This document shows positions 10,700 to 32,074 of a DNA stretch of 32,500 bases, in pieces. The DNA is from Botryococcus braunii. Lineage: Eukaryota > Chlorophyta > Trebouxiophyceae. How positions within the stretch are numbered: position 1 is the first letter of the stretch; each line of letters begins with the position of its first letter. Below the pieces are notes generated by a model that saw nothing but the letters and a program-made list of their open reading frames with translations, did not search any database and had not been told where the DNA came from. The DNA lies in the NCBI GenBank assembly GCA_002005505.1, contig KV908460.1, forward strand, positions 175,001-207,500. Reading direction: 5' to 3'. The translations under genes were made by a program, and so were the position numbers.

Positions 10700-12800
10700 A
10701 GTACTATTGTATCCTAGCTAGTATACTAGTACACTCGACTGCACGCGTACGGCAGGACTAGTACACTCGAAGTTTTTGCTTGAGAGGTGTAGCCTTGAGT
10801 AACCTGACATGTAAGCAGCATAACATCTGTATATACAACAGCCACCCAGGGCTAGATCTTTTTGCTGCAAATTTTAGCCGTCGACATGCATTTCATGGGG
10901 CATCATCTCATTGACCATGCCGGCAAAACCATGCTTAACCAATCCCAAGTCCATGTCTCACGTCACATGCACGTCAAATACATATATGTGGACCTCCAAA
11001 TGTACCTCATGGCCTCTCAACTAAGTGTTTTATCAGTCATTATTAGCATGCCGGCAACATCCCGCTCTACTAGTCACATGTCAAATGTCTCTCGTCACAA
11101 ATTTGTCAAATGTCACATTTAATTGGATCCATTTGTCTAGACGTCCACATGCACCACATGGATCCGCTTGATGAGATGCACACAGATGAACAAACGCTAT
11201 TTGAGAACCTAAAGTTGTGGTAATGCCATGGCACACATGGGCTCACGTGGGCTCTCATGAGAGTGATGCTCAACAGGGCATGCTGGCAACACCATGGGCA
11301 CGCTCAACGTACGTACGTACCCTTACGCGTATTTCCTTCATCATCATGATCTGCTTGCACGCAGGCTTCTGAACACTGGTGTATACAGCATGATGATCAA
11401 GCAATTTAATTTAACACGTTTGAACATAGTAACAAGTACGGACCCCGCCCAAGCGCCAGCGGAATACCTAAATGTATCGACAACCGTTACAAAAGGAGGA
11501 TTTGGTCCGTCTAAAATGTTTGAAAAGGGGAACTTGCTCGGAGCATCTGTGCCCACAAGTGGCGAGATCCATCCCACTTCGTATGGCTGCATGGACCGAT
11601 CGGACCGTCGCGACCACTGCCAACAACTTCATCGCAGAAACTTACACGTACTCAAACCTTATAGATCCTGTACATGCTCCCCTTTAGCATAAACCTTGGC
11701 GATTATACGATTGCCTAATTAAGCAACGTCGCTTACTGCGTTTTTGTGGATGTTGGTACGCATGTCACGGTCCAGACAGTACGCTCCATTTCCAGTCCCC
11801 CCCCCCCCAACCCCCCAAAACACGTCCAACACAACCCAAAATGAATGCAGTTTCACACGCAAAATGCTCGCCCCTGTTGTAAGTTAAATGTATAACTGTT
11901 ACTCCTAATAGCTGTGCTTGCATAATAGCGTAAAAATGATAAAGAGAATGGACAGTGATCAATGTCCATTCTCATGAGCTTGAAGAAACCCACGAAGAGA
12001 AACAGCTGCAAGAAATTCTGGAACGTAGGGGTTCCGAACAGCATCCAGAATCGATCAACGGACAGTGTTTCATCGATCCGTCGCACACTGGCAAAATCTG
12101 AATGCCTTCCCCAGGGCGGGTCTCCGACAGCTAACGAAATGACAAGCCAAATTTTGCCGTGTGGATGGCACAAAATGCCCATCTTTGGTCCTTGCAAGCA
12201 CATGTGTACAGAAATGTCGAAAAGATGGCATGCCTCATGAGGCATATGCACATGCACGTGATCATCTTGTAATCATCTCAGCCCCTCAAAAATCGGCCAT
12301 ACATGTATCGGCCAAAACGAGGCCACCATAAATTTTAAAGTGGATGCACTCCACTAAACATGCATTGATGGAATATTGGAAAGAATAAGAAAAAAACCCA
12401 ACCCTTAATTAAAAAAACACGCGCAGGTTGGCCCCAGACCTGTTGCCTTGCCTAGACTACAGGATGAAGATGCCTTCATATGGATGGGAAGTCTTCCAAG
12501 CCCAATCTTTGGGAACAATGTTCGAAATACTTCAAAAACAAGAGACACCCGGCCAGGCCCAAAAGGCGGCCAGACGCTAGCACGACAAGAGTGAGTTAAA
12601 CTCAGATCTGTACACATGTCTAAGGTGTAGAATGTGTAGCTCCCGAACTCCACAGGATCTGACTGGTAGGAAACCCAGATCAATATGCCACGTTGCTCAT
12701 TCCTGGAGGACACCGCCCACACTTCCAAGTCTTGGCTCCCCACCCGCCCCCCCCCCCCCCCAAGAACGCGCGCGCGTGCATGCGCGCGCGGGCACACACG
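10700..12800. other. no gene identified
   Basis: Two moderate open stretches occur, at 11294-11692 (plus) and 11853-12257 (minus, opposed by 11962-12240 plus). None shows a family motif or convincing splice sites. Between 12430 and 12580 the plus strand reads an exon-like peptide (with FIWMGSLPSPIFGNN) that I cannot assign. A 16-bp palindrome (ATGCCTCATGAGGCAT) sits near 12230-12245. Confidence 0.35.
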
Positions 12801-12802
12801 CA

Positions 12803-13019
<217 letters not shown>

Positions 13020-13278
13020 TTTCGGTCATGACTTGGGCGGTATTGTAGGCTTGTATACGGTCACGCCCGCCGGCGGCCGACGGCGCCCGCCCGCCCGTTT
13101 CCCTCTCCCCAAGGAGGAGACTGCTCCCCCTTACTCTTTTCATTTCCCTTTATTTCCATTAGTACTGTTTCTTCACCTTTCTTTATTTTTTTTTGTTTCT
13201 CAGCCTGAGGCAGCGCAGAGCCCCAAGAGGTCATGATACTGCTCAAGTAACTGATATATGTAATGCGCAGTTTTACCT

Positions 13279-19491
<6,213 letters not shown>

Positions 19492-19823
19492 GCGTGCTAG
19501 CTTACATCCATCAATCTCACAAGCCTTCTGATCTTAAGATTACAACACGTCTTCCCCTTTGAACCCCCCTCCGAGTGAGCTAGACCGCGGAGCCAGAGAA
19601 CGGCATAGTCAGCCAGCCACTGTAAACGACCGGACTCGGTCACCTGGGATTGAGGAGGAATTCGGGACATGTGCTCCACGTGCGTCGGGGCCCAGACTGT
19701 TTGATCTACCTTGCATTACGACACTTCACAATGTTATTCGTCCAGCCTCCCCTTAGCATCAAAAATTGTCTGGACCCACATATATAAAGTAATAGAAGGG
19801 AAGTCGCGACCTTGGAGTCAAAG
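19492..19823. promoter_or_regulatory. shared divergent promoter of RhoGAP gene and CPSF30
   Basis: 332 bp separate the two start codons, which point away from each other, so both promoters must lie in or overlap this interval. A TATATAAA sequence at 19781-19788 faces CPSF30 but is only 36 nt from its ATG, which would leave a 5' leader of roughly 10 nt; it may be fortuitous. Confidence 0.6.
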
Positions 19824-21483
19824 ATGGCGGACGAGGACGATTTCCAGTTTGATTTTGAAGGAAAACTGCAGCAGCAGCCGGCACAAGGGAACATTGCAAG
19901 GCCGGTAGGCAATGTACAATGCTCTGATGGTTATGAGTAGTTTTTTCATAGTTATTTTATTAATTTTAAGGGGTATTTTGCAAAATGCAGGGTGCTCCAG
20001 GGGGCCCTCCGCCGCACATCCCTCCCGGCGCATACGTAGGGCAGAGTTTGGGAAATTTCAAAAAGAACTATCGACAGGTATGATGACTTCTGAACCAAAT
20101 TGTACAAGCTTGTACGATCTGTCTGCGGCTAGTTGCTGGATATGTGTGGAAGCTGCCATAGCTCAAATGTTCTAACATGAGTTTTGCTGGGTGCAGACGG
20201 TGTGCACATATTGGTTAAAGGGACTTTGTATGAAAGGAGACCAATGTGGGTTCTTACATCAGTTTGATCAGAATCGCATGCCTGTTTGCCGCACTTTATT
20301 GAAGTTTGGTCACTGTAAAGAGCCAGACTGCCCGTACAAACACAGCCTAGATGAGATAAAGGTATGTCTAAGAGGTTCACGATCCCGCCCACTGCAGAGC
20401 CAAGTTTCAAATACGCCATGTTCCAAAAGAGTTTATGCCTGTGTCTTTGCATTCCTTCTTGTGAGTACCTTTCTGTATCTTGACACATCAGGTTGCTTCT
20501 CTCACCCTGTCGTTGTGCGTGCGTGTATCGCATAAAAGATGCAGCACAACAGCCCTTTCTATTTTTCTGACGTACTCTCAAAGTAATGCGACGCTCTCAG
20601 GCAAGCTGGCAGGCAAGCCACACTGATCTGAGGAAGGCACACTTATGGGATTTACAGACGAATGGATGGACTTACTGATGCTGTCGCTTGGTTTCCAGGA
20701 GTGCAATATGTACCGCTTGGGTTTCTGTGTGTATGGACCACTATGCCGGTACAAGCACACGCGGCTATCAGGCCCTCCTCCGGATCCAGAGACTCTAGAG
20801 GCTGCGAAGCCCAAGGAGGCCCGGGACATCAATGTTGTTGTAAACATGGTCAACAAAGGCATAACTGACCGGGACAGACAGAGAGAGAGGGAGAGACAGA
20901 GGTGCGCTTCTTGACCCAATCAATTCAGACCCCCCCCCCCCCCCAAAAAAAAAGCCCCTCCTGGGGTTCTTCCACTGTATATCTATGGCTTTTGAACCCT
21001 CTTTTCGTACCCGCTCTTTCTTCCTTTTTGGCATGGAAATTGTCCAGCTTCTGGTGCATATACTTGGCGATGCTTTCTTCTTCTTTCTTCTCCCTGGCAT
21101 GGAAACTGTTGAGCGTCCGATACACGTATTTGTCGTTTCTTCCTCCTCCTTTCTTCTCCTTGCAAATCTGTGTTCCTCCTTCTTTCTTCTCCCCACAAAG
21201 CTGTGTGCCTCCTTCTTTCTTCTCCCCACAAAGCTCTGGGCCTCCTTCTTTCTTCCCCCAAAAGGCTGTGTGCGTTGGAAGTTGTACAGTGTCTTGTGGC
21301 AGGAGGAGATGGCAGGTGCAAGTGCAGTGCCAATGTGCCGGGGGCACAGTTCCCCAGACTGATGTACGGTATCACATGTCAGCTGTACTGCCCATTGGAG
21401 CTGAAGAAGGGGCAGAATGGACAGACCCTTCGTGTGCAAGTGTTTCTTGGCCTGGTCGAAAGGAAAAGAAATGAACAGGCTTC

Positions 21484-21569
<86 letters not shown>

Positions 21570-22112
21570 GGGGGGGGGGTGGGGGGTCTGGCAGGTTGGG
21601 GGTACAGCTGGATTTGTGTATGTCCTCTTGGCTGCGGCACTCACGTGAGGGTTTTTTTATTATTATTCCGTTTTTCTGGGGGGGGGGGGGAGGGAAGTGT
21701 GGGGAGGGAGAGCGGGGGTATGGGAGATTTGGGGGGGAGGGGGGGTGCGATGTCCTGAAGGCTACAAAAAATCTCATCAAGGCTCCCCATTCCTTAGTAA
21801 CCCTAGGAATGATGTGTTGCAGCATTAGCCCAGGAATCATGCATTTCAGCTTGACTCCAGGCAAACTCTCGGAATCGAGCCATTCCTGAAGTTGGAGCAG
21901 GTTTAAGTTGGAGCAGGGATGTTGGGGGCAGGCTCCCGGGGACTGGTCCGGGACGGCTTCCTGCAGGGCAGGAGCCAATAAGAGAGCTAGCAGACAGACC
22001 TTTTTATGGGGGACCTCCCCCATATCCTCCTCCGGGACAGCCACCCATGCCGGGTCCCCCCCAGGGGATCCTTGGGACCAGCGGCCCTCCAGAGTACTCG
22101 CACGGCTACTGA
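19824..22112 (+). CDS. CPSF30: CPSF30, cleavage and polyadenylation specificity factor 30-kDa subunit
   Basis: CPSF30 is the zinc-finger subunit of the nuclear cleavage/polyadenylation complex and reads the poly(A) signal in pre-mRNA. Exons: 19824-19904, 19991-20077, 20197-20361, 20699-20901, 21998-22112. All introns are GT-AG and every junction agrees in phase (three phase 0, the last phase 2), giving 216 residues. Start context is AAAG ATG GCG; the N-terminus is acidic (MADEDDFQFDFEG). Three CCCH fingers follow: C-x7-C-x5-C-x3-H (VCTYWLKGLCMKGDQCGFLH), C-x8-C-x4-C-x3-H (PVCRTLLKFGHCKEPDCPYKH without its first residue) and C-x7-C-x5-C-x3-H in exon 4. Three fingers is the plant layout; animals and yeast have five. 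An Arg/Glu-rich helix and a Pro-Gly tail ending in EYSHGY close the protein. No YTH domain is present, unlike the long form of land plants. A separate candidate 3' exon lies at 23793. The last intron holds (TG)n and a 33-bp minisatellite. Confidence 0.93.
21000..21272. repeat. 33-bp pyrimidine-rich minisatellite in CPSF30 intron 4
   Basis: Three clear copies of CCTCCTTCTTTCTTCTCCCC plus ACAAAGCTGTGTG at 21175-21207, 21208-21240 and 21241-21272, with degraded copies back to about 21000. As 33 is a multiple of three the antisense frames stay open with a KKEGG-type repeat; this is not evidence of coding. Confidence 0.9.
21486..21567. repeat. (TG)n microsatellite in CPSF30 intron 4
   Basis: Pure TG repeat of about 82 bp running into a G-run (21567-21577). 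It lies 430 bp upstream of the exon 5 acceptor, on the sense strand as TG. Confidence 0.97.
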
Positions 22113-22194
22113 GTGCGGTCCTGCATGTACTCCTTCCATTGGTGCTCCCCTCAGCTTCCCGTCTTTGTTTGTTCCCCTCCCCCCGCTCCCGCGG

Positions 22195-22600
22195 AAGAAG
22201 TGGGGGGGTGGGGAAGGACAGGCTTATCATCGGGAGAAGGGGAGGAAGGACAGGCTGGGAAGGGGGGGGGGGACAAGGGAGTTACATTTTGGGAGAAGGG
22301 GAGAAAGGCAAGGGAGAAGGGGAGAATGGCGTGGCCGAGAGGGGGGGGTGGCAAGGGAGTTATGTCGTTGGGAGAAGCGGAGGAAGGAGAGGCTCCACGC
22401 CGGGGGAGGGGGGGGGGAGGCGGGGGGCCAAGGGAGTTATGTGTTGGGAGAGCAGAGAAAAGAGAGTGGGGGGGTGGGGTGGCCGAGAGGGGTGAACAAC
22501 AGAGTCATACACTGAGAGAAGGGGAGGAAGGAGAGAGAAAGGGGGGGGGGGGGCGTTAGCTAGGTAGGCGTATAATGGGAGAAGAGAGGGGGGGGGGGGT
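22195..22600. repeat. G-rich degenerate minisatellite
   Basis: Units of GGGAGAAGGGGAG, CAAGGGAGTTAT and G-runs of 6 to 12 recur from the 3' end of CPSF30. The many G-runs on one strand could form quadruplexes in DNA or in read-through RNA. Confidence 0.8.
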
Positions 22601-22624
22601 TGGAGAAGGGAGTTCAAGAGAGAA

Positions 22625-22960
22625 TTCAAGAAGGGGCAATTCGAAGTCTTGCTCCACATTCAAAGTGACTGTCCAAGATTTTGGGGCATACTGAAGTCTT
22701 GCTCCGAATAAAAATGACAATCTCCAAACTCCAGGGCATTCTGAAGCCTTGCTCGAGATTTTGGGGCATTTTGAGGCGTTGCTCAACGTTGGAATTGGCA
22801 GAGTTACTGAACACATAAAGTTTGCAGAGTTAAGATTGTCAGGGCATTGTGAAGCCTGGCTCCACACTTGAAGGGACACAGTCCAGAGAGTTGGGGGCAC
22901 GATGAAGCCGTTCTTTACGTTCAACTTGGCAGAGTCCAGACATTTGGGCGATGTGCTTCA
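22625..22960. repeat. diverged repeat around GGGCAT-TGAAGCCTTGCTC
   Basis: The block GGGGCATTNTGAAGCCTTGCTCC-like recurs at roughly 22630, 22685, 22740, 22767, 22842 and 22895, separated by AATTTGGCAGAGTC-like sequence. It precedes an A-rich tract (22979-23058). No coding evidence. Confidence 0.6.
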
Positions 22961-23165
22961 AATCTTATTTCACTTTCAAAAAAAAAAAAAAAAAAAAAAA
23001 AGGGGAAAAAAAAAAACAAAAACAAAACAAAAACAACAACAACAACAAACAAAAAAAAGTGGGTCGCGGGACAGTGGCAGGACAGAGCAGCAACGCAGCG
23101 CAGAGATTGGGAGGGACGCGCACAGCCTGGCGAGGGTTCCCACAGGGGGGAGGGACGGCCTATGG

Positions 23166-23273
23166 TTAGTGATCACGTGCAGCAGCGAGTTCAGTCAGGA
23201 AGTTGGCCAGGAAGTGGGCCAGGAAGGCCTCCTCTTCATGGAGCTTAGGCTGCCAATCGACCCATGGGCTTCC
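23166..23273 (-). CDS. orphan terminal-exon candidate
   Basis: After a CCTCCAG acceptor at 23274 the minus strand reads 35 codons to a TAA at 23166, with PWVDWQPKLHEEEAFLAHFL and an Ala-rich end, which would form an amphipathic helix. No partner exon, family or phase check is available, and the opposite strand is also open here. It could be the last exon of an unrecognised gene, or chance. Confidence 0.22.
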   Translation of the reverse strand, partial: GSPWVDWQPKLHEEEAFLAHFLANFLTELAAARDH

Positions 23274-23354
23274 CTGGAGGTCGTCGAAGTTTCATGTAAT
23301 TCGAAGTTTCTTACAATTATGAAGTTTCATGCAATTTCAAGTTTCATGAAATGC

Positions 23355-23357
<3 letters not shown>

Positions 23358-23412
<55 letters not shown>
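23358..23412. repeat. poly(T) tract, 55 nt
   Basis: An uninterrupted T-run followed by TTGGTTTTGGTTTTGG and preceded by small repeats of GAAGTTTCATG (23286-23350). On the minus strand it is a 55-nt poly(A), as left by retroposition, but no source element was recognised. Confidence 0.9.
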
Positions 23413-23413
<1 letters not shown>

Positions 23414-23792
23414 GTTTTGGTTTTGGCGGCACTGCAAACAATGTGATGACAACCCATGCATGGGCCCTTGGCCAAGGGTTGCTTCAGCTTCTGACCCGCT
23501 GCAGTTTCGCGCGATTTATTTTTTTGGGAAGGGGAAGAGGAGAGAACGCCGAATGCGGCGTGTGCTACAGAAGAGATGAAACCTGGTTGTGAAAGAAAGG
23601 CCGTGCGGCACGTCGGGTGCCCTCAATTCAGTGGTTTTGTGGCACCAGCTGCTTCATGACTGAGATGGGTACATGTTCATGTTTGTCCAAAATTTTGGGG
23701 ACGTTTGCAGGTTCTGAAGAAGTGAGGGGATGTCGTGATGATGTCACGGCATGTACATGTTGCGCATTGACGTTACTTGTTTCATTTGTTAG

Positions 23793-23853
23793 GCCCAAGT
23801 CTCCTGGACTGCACGATTATAATCGCAACAGGGACCTACGGGATGTTACTTGT
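23793..23853 (+). CDS. candidate alternative 3' exon of CPSF30
   Basis: Following a good acceptor (TTTCATTTGTTAG, ending 23792), the plus strand reads KSPGLHDYNRNRDLRDVTC. In many CPSF30 proteins a basic linker ending in VTC leads into the CCHC zinc knuckle (C-x2-C-x4-H-x4-C). The acceptor is phase 2, matching the donor of CPSF30 exon 4 (20901), and also a weak GT inside exon 5 (after CCAGA, about 22096). I could not find the rest of the knuckle downstream, and the frame stops soon after in a different context. This is inference from a short match. Confidence 0.28.
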
Positions 23854-23869
23854 CGAACAGGATATGTCT

Positions 23870-24166
23870 TTATGAGTAGTCTAGTTACAAGTTTCTTCTT
23901 TCGATCACTTAGGTGTTCTTTAGAAGGTTGATAATATGCTTCTCATGCAAAGTTAACGGTTAGCTGGTTAATTAGTTTACAGTAAGGAATCCTTATATGT
24001 AACTCTATGTGTAGAAGATCTGGTCTGCTAGAAAGCAAGCCACGACTATGAGAGCTGGTCTCCCACGGTGATTGTAACAAGACCACAATACTCATGTGAT
24101 TGGTTACCCCAGTGCTTGTACAGCACACTCCAGGACCACATATGCACGCGTGCACGGGCGCGCGCG

Positions 24167-24265
<99 letters not shown>

Positions 24266-24600
24266 GCACGCACGCACACGATGCATCAGGTGTGTACGTA
24301 GTATACTTGTCGTATTTCATGGGATGCGTGGGCTTGCTTTTGTTCTTGTGTCTTACTTGATGATCTCAACCCCACCCCATCCTCTTGGGCTGCCCTGCTT
24401 TCTCCAGTTTAGGTAGCACTAGCTTTGTGATTGACGCTAACGGTACAAGGCATTGATACTTTACACAGTAGATGTACGTTCGCACTGTATTAAAACATGT
24501 GACGGCATAGTACACCACCTGGACTAAATTCCACGCATGTGTCAATCGACGCGTCTAGACTAATTTTTGTTGATGCTATGTTATGCACACTAAACAAGCC
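23870..24600. repeat. intergenic DNA with (CG)n-(CA)n tract
   Basis: The only structured feature is (CG)9 at 24158-24175 running into (CA)n to about 24261 and CGCA steps to 24280. No exon was recognised in the flanks. Confidence 0.8.
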
Positions 24601-24655
24601 TGCAGAGAATATCATGAACGATGGGTGCACCCCATCGTTCATGACATTCTCTGCA
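24601..24655. repeat. 25-bp inverted repeat with 5-nt loop
   Basis: Arms 24601-24625 and 24631-24655 pair with one mismatch; the loop is TGCAC. The ends are TGCAGAGAAT and ATTCTCTGCA. It is isolated in intergenic DNA between two convergent genes. Confidence 0.93.
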
Positions 24656-26030
24656 CGTGGATTGCAATGAACCGCTATTGCTAGTATCACTGTGGCATCA
24701 CAAAACGGTAATTATACGAGTCTCTCAGCCATTGGTGGTTTGGCAGCTCTGCAGCGCTACGTACACCACGTCTCTTTAAACGCTCGGACTCTTGCTGCGC
24801 ATACATGCAGTATGCCAAATTAGAATGGTGCCAACATCTAATTAAGGAACCGTTCTTGAACTGACAGCACAAAACCATCAAGGCGACTCCCTCCCACCAT
24901 AACTCCGGAACCCTCCCACCACACTATCCTTCCAGAGCAAATTCCAGAGCAAGTTTAAACTCAAACGACAAAGCTGCCCATGCTCATTTTCAAACATACC
25001 GAAATTTCTGCAAGCGAGGATCAAGATGCTTGGTGTGAACCAGCGCTCTGACGGGTCACGAGGGCTACACTGTGCTTAAAGCGGCACATCTGTGGTCTCG
25101 CAACAAACCGGCTTGTCCAAAGGCCCAGTGTAATGGTGCAAATTGTGTTAGTCACGAAGAGAGGAGACCGTGGGCAAAATTCGTACGGGCAGAGCACTTA
25201 TGTCGCAGGGTAGCATGCATCTATGAATGCATGCATCCCCCAATGAAGAAGACCCTTACCGGATCCCCCTCGAACCCCGCTACCCAGACTCCCCATCCAA
25301 CCAAGATCCCCTCCCCAAGAAATCCCTCGCCCCCCCTTATTCCCCTCCCAGACCTTACAATCTCTCCTCGGGCAGAAGAAGTGTGTTTCTGACCGGTAGG
25401 AGTAGCTACAATACTGGTGCATCAGACCTTGCGGCAATCATTGAAGGGATTCCGGAACGGCAAGGAGGGCACATCACGGGAAATCACTGTATATTTGTAT
25501 GTCGAATGCCTTAAAGGTTCATGAATAGGTATCATTGAACATCGACACATGGCTCCCTAGCAACCACCTTGCCTTCCCCTCACAAAGGAGATCCAAAAAA
25601 CCCTATGTTGCCTTCCCTCTCTTGCTTTCCCCTCATGAAGGAGATCCAAAAACACTCTCATGCCTTCCCTCTCTTGCCTTCCCCCTCATGAAGGAGATAC
25701 AAAAACCCACTTCCGAAGGAGATACGTAGGTGGCACGCAGCAACCCCTACATCTGCTGCCATGAGTGGAGAAGTCATCGGTCGAAGAACACAACATCTAA
25801 AGAATCAAGAATCACAATATCTTAAGAATCGAGGTTTGGGCCCTGCCCGGGGGGGGGGGGGGGTGTGCAACAGCATGTCACTTGATTCCTTTCAGCAGGG
25901 ACAGCATTCAGCAAGCCGCCTAGAGGAGCAGCTTGGCAACTTTTCCCAGAATCATCAACCAGATCTGGAGGTCTCTCTATGATGTAATTTTTCCTTTCTT
26001 CCTTCTTTCTCTGGAAAGGGTCTATCAGAA
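24656..26030. other. intergenic stretch between convergent genes
   Basis: Contains the 52-bp repeat listed separately and a G-run at 25850-25862. Plus-strand sequence around 25880-26030 is pyrimidine-rich with acceptor-like sites but I could not build an exon there. Confidence 0.35.
25560..25725. repeat. about 52-bp tandem repeat, three copies
   Basis: The unit holds TTGCCTTCCCCTCATGAAGG, AGATCCAAAAA and CCTTCCCTCTC; copies begin near 25568, 25609 and 25662, with a truncated fourth (CCGAAGGAGATACG). Confidence 0.8.
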
Positions 26031-29631
<3,601 letters not shown>

Positions 29632-30834
29632 TTCACGTGAATCAAATCTCTTAAAATGCTTGAGAAGCACCGTTTGTTGTACCCCACAAACGATACGCCC
29701 TTGCCCCTTTCACTGGAAATGAATGTTCTGGAACATTTGTTGGCAGTCGACCGTTTGAATGGTTGCGAATCGCGACTCGCGATCATTCCCCACATGGCTC
29801 CATGTGACAATGTCCTGGACGCCGGGTTATCCACGCCTCGAAACTCCGATGATCTGTTTTGTCTGTCGCTTTTTTACAAGGACGCAATGTTGCATGCCGA
29901 ACAAACAGATAGTGAGTTTCTCGATCTTACATGATGTAGGGTCCTCAAAGGTGTATTGCACAACGAAAATTTTGGTTGTATTGACGGACGCTGGCTATGC
30001 CAACCTTGTGATGACCCCCGCCTTAGTCCAATATGGCCATCCCATGATTCAGTCAGTGCGTTGAATGTGTCGACCTTACGTCGTAAGGTGACAGCATGAA
30101 TATTCCAGTGCTTTTGCTTGGACATCCGCGCATACCATACTCTACCGGGAGCCACCACAGTTTACAAAAGCAGTGGTATAGCGTATCAATCCCTGAGAGT
30201 TCGCGAAGAAATTTTAAATTAAATGCACTTACCAGCGTGGAGGCCCTTGGAAAAGGTTTTGGTTATTGCCGGCCGACTCGACGAAAGATCGTCTATGTCC
30301 CCCGTGCGTTGCAAGCTGTTGATTCATGGAGTGTAGACAAGACCTCAAAATTTATACAGGTAATTGAAGTCTTAAGACTCGAGCTAGCGTGCAATAGCCA
30401 TTCACAAGAAGTGGGTGCCATGTTGCCATTAACGGGTTACCGCTGCATTGCTTACGGGTGGAACTCTAACCCTTCGACTTCTAAAATCAGTCATTCGTTT
30501 CTAACTTTCATAAGCGCCATGCACTTGAAATTGGTCGAGTCAGGAACTGCATATTACATTAAGGATACTGAAACGTTTCCAGTCAGAACTAGAAGAAAAC
30601 AAGCAATAGAGGGTATATAGTGCTTATGGTCGCTCTCCCTTTTTCATTTCCTTTTGCCATGTCCGTTCGGTGTTGTGCAGCCACGCTGTACTTTCTGATG
30701 GTCAGCTTACAGTATTGCACTACCTCCCATTCTTTGGAGACGGCATATTCTTAAGCAGAAGTCATGGCAGAACTCGAAGCACGGCAGAAGACGAGCTCGA
30801 ATGCCACACATGCAACAGCGTGGAACTGCACACA
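29632..30834. promoter_or_regulatory. divergent intergenic region with two weak plus-strand open frames
   Basis: It separates the minus-strand start at 29631 from the plus-strand DUF2358 gene and must hold both promoters. A plus frame at 29656-29934 (92 codons, with a GTGAGT donor at 29912) and another at 30096-30620 (174 codons, with a GTAATT donor after 30360) are open, but neither matches a family or joins the DUF2358 frame in phase. They could be upstream or unrelated exons. Confidence 0.35.
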
Positions 30835-32016
30835 ATGCAGGAGAAGATGGAATTTCTGAAGGAGGACTTGAAACATTTGTTTGATGACCAAGGCATAGAT
30901 CCTACTGCGTACGACGAGGCCGTGGAATTTGTGGACCCCATCACCAAGTACGATGACATAAAAGGTGTGCCTCTCCCTAACTGCAACAAGATTCATTATG
31001 GCAGACTCGGTGCGAATTCCTGGCTTCCCTTTCCGGATAAAAAGAAAATATGTGATGACAAATGACTCCATACGAGTTGAGCACTCACGACTGAAAGAAG
31101 AGAGTCTATTTACGAGCAATGCCCTGCAAGGTTGGCACTTGCTGTACTGGGGAAGGATCTCACACACGGGACTGCTCGCTACACGAAAGCGACATCTTCA
31201 CTTTCAAAGAACTGACAAACCGCTTGAGGACAGATTCAGTACTATCGGGGTACAGCGCGCGCTGGGAATACAGCAATGTATGTTCTTCCAGTTGTTCAAT
31301 CACTGGTTAGGATCCAGTTGTACAATCACTGGTTAGGATCCAGTTGTTCAATCACTGGTTAGGATCCAGTTGTTCAATCACTGGTTAGGGTCCAGTTGTA
31401 CAATCACTGGTTAGGATCCAGTTGTTCAATCACTGGTTAGGGTCCAGTTGTTCAATCACTGGTTAGGATCCAGTTGTTCAATTACTGGTTACAGCAGGAC
31501 CCGTGCGGTTTATCTCTACGGAAGCGGGGGTGGTTGTGTGGTGGATGCCAACAAAAGCTACTGTGCATTGGAGGCCTTGCCACCAGGACTTCTACCTCCT
31601 ATGGCAATCGCAATCTGCACCATATGTCCAATATGGCAGGTTGCCTCAGGTGCCACTTTCTGGCCTGTTTAAGGCTCACCCCTCCTGTCTTTCCCCCACT
31701 GTTGCCATGTGCTTGGCAACACATCTGCCCTTGAACAGGGTGCCTTCTGAAGAAGATGTTGTTTGGATTGCATCTCTCTGAACAGCCTAGCTTGACCGGC
31801 TTGCAGGTTACCTTTTCAATATTGCTGCTTTGCGTCGGGTATTCGACCCCGACTACAAGCTGCTGGACCTTCGGCAGACCGGTGCTTCCCGCCTCGTGCT
31901 TTACCCCCTTGTGCAGCAGGCGTGTTTCCTTGAATGACATGCGCATGCCCCCCTCCCCCTGGGCCGGGGGGGGGGGGGGGGCTACACACAAACACACAGG
32001 CACACACGCGCGCGCG

Positions 32017-32074
<58 letters not shown>

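Noticed and set aside
20925..21439. Minus-strand Lys/Glu/Gly-rich repeat protein
   Set aside because: Product of the 33-bp minisatellite in CPSF30 intron 4; unit length divisible by three keeps the frame open.
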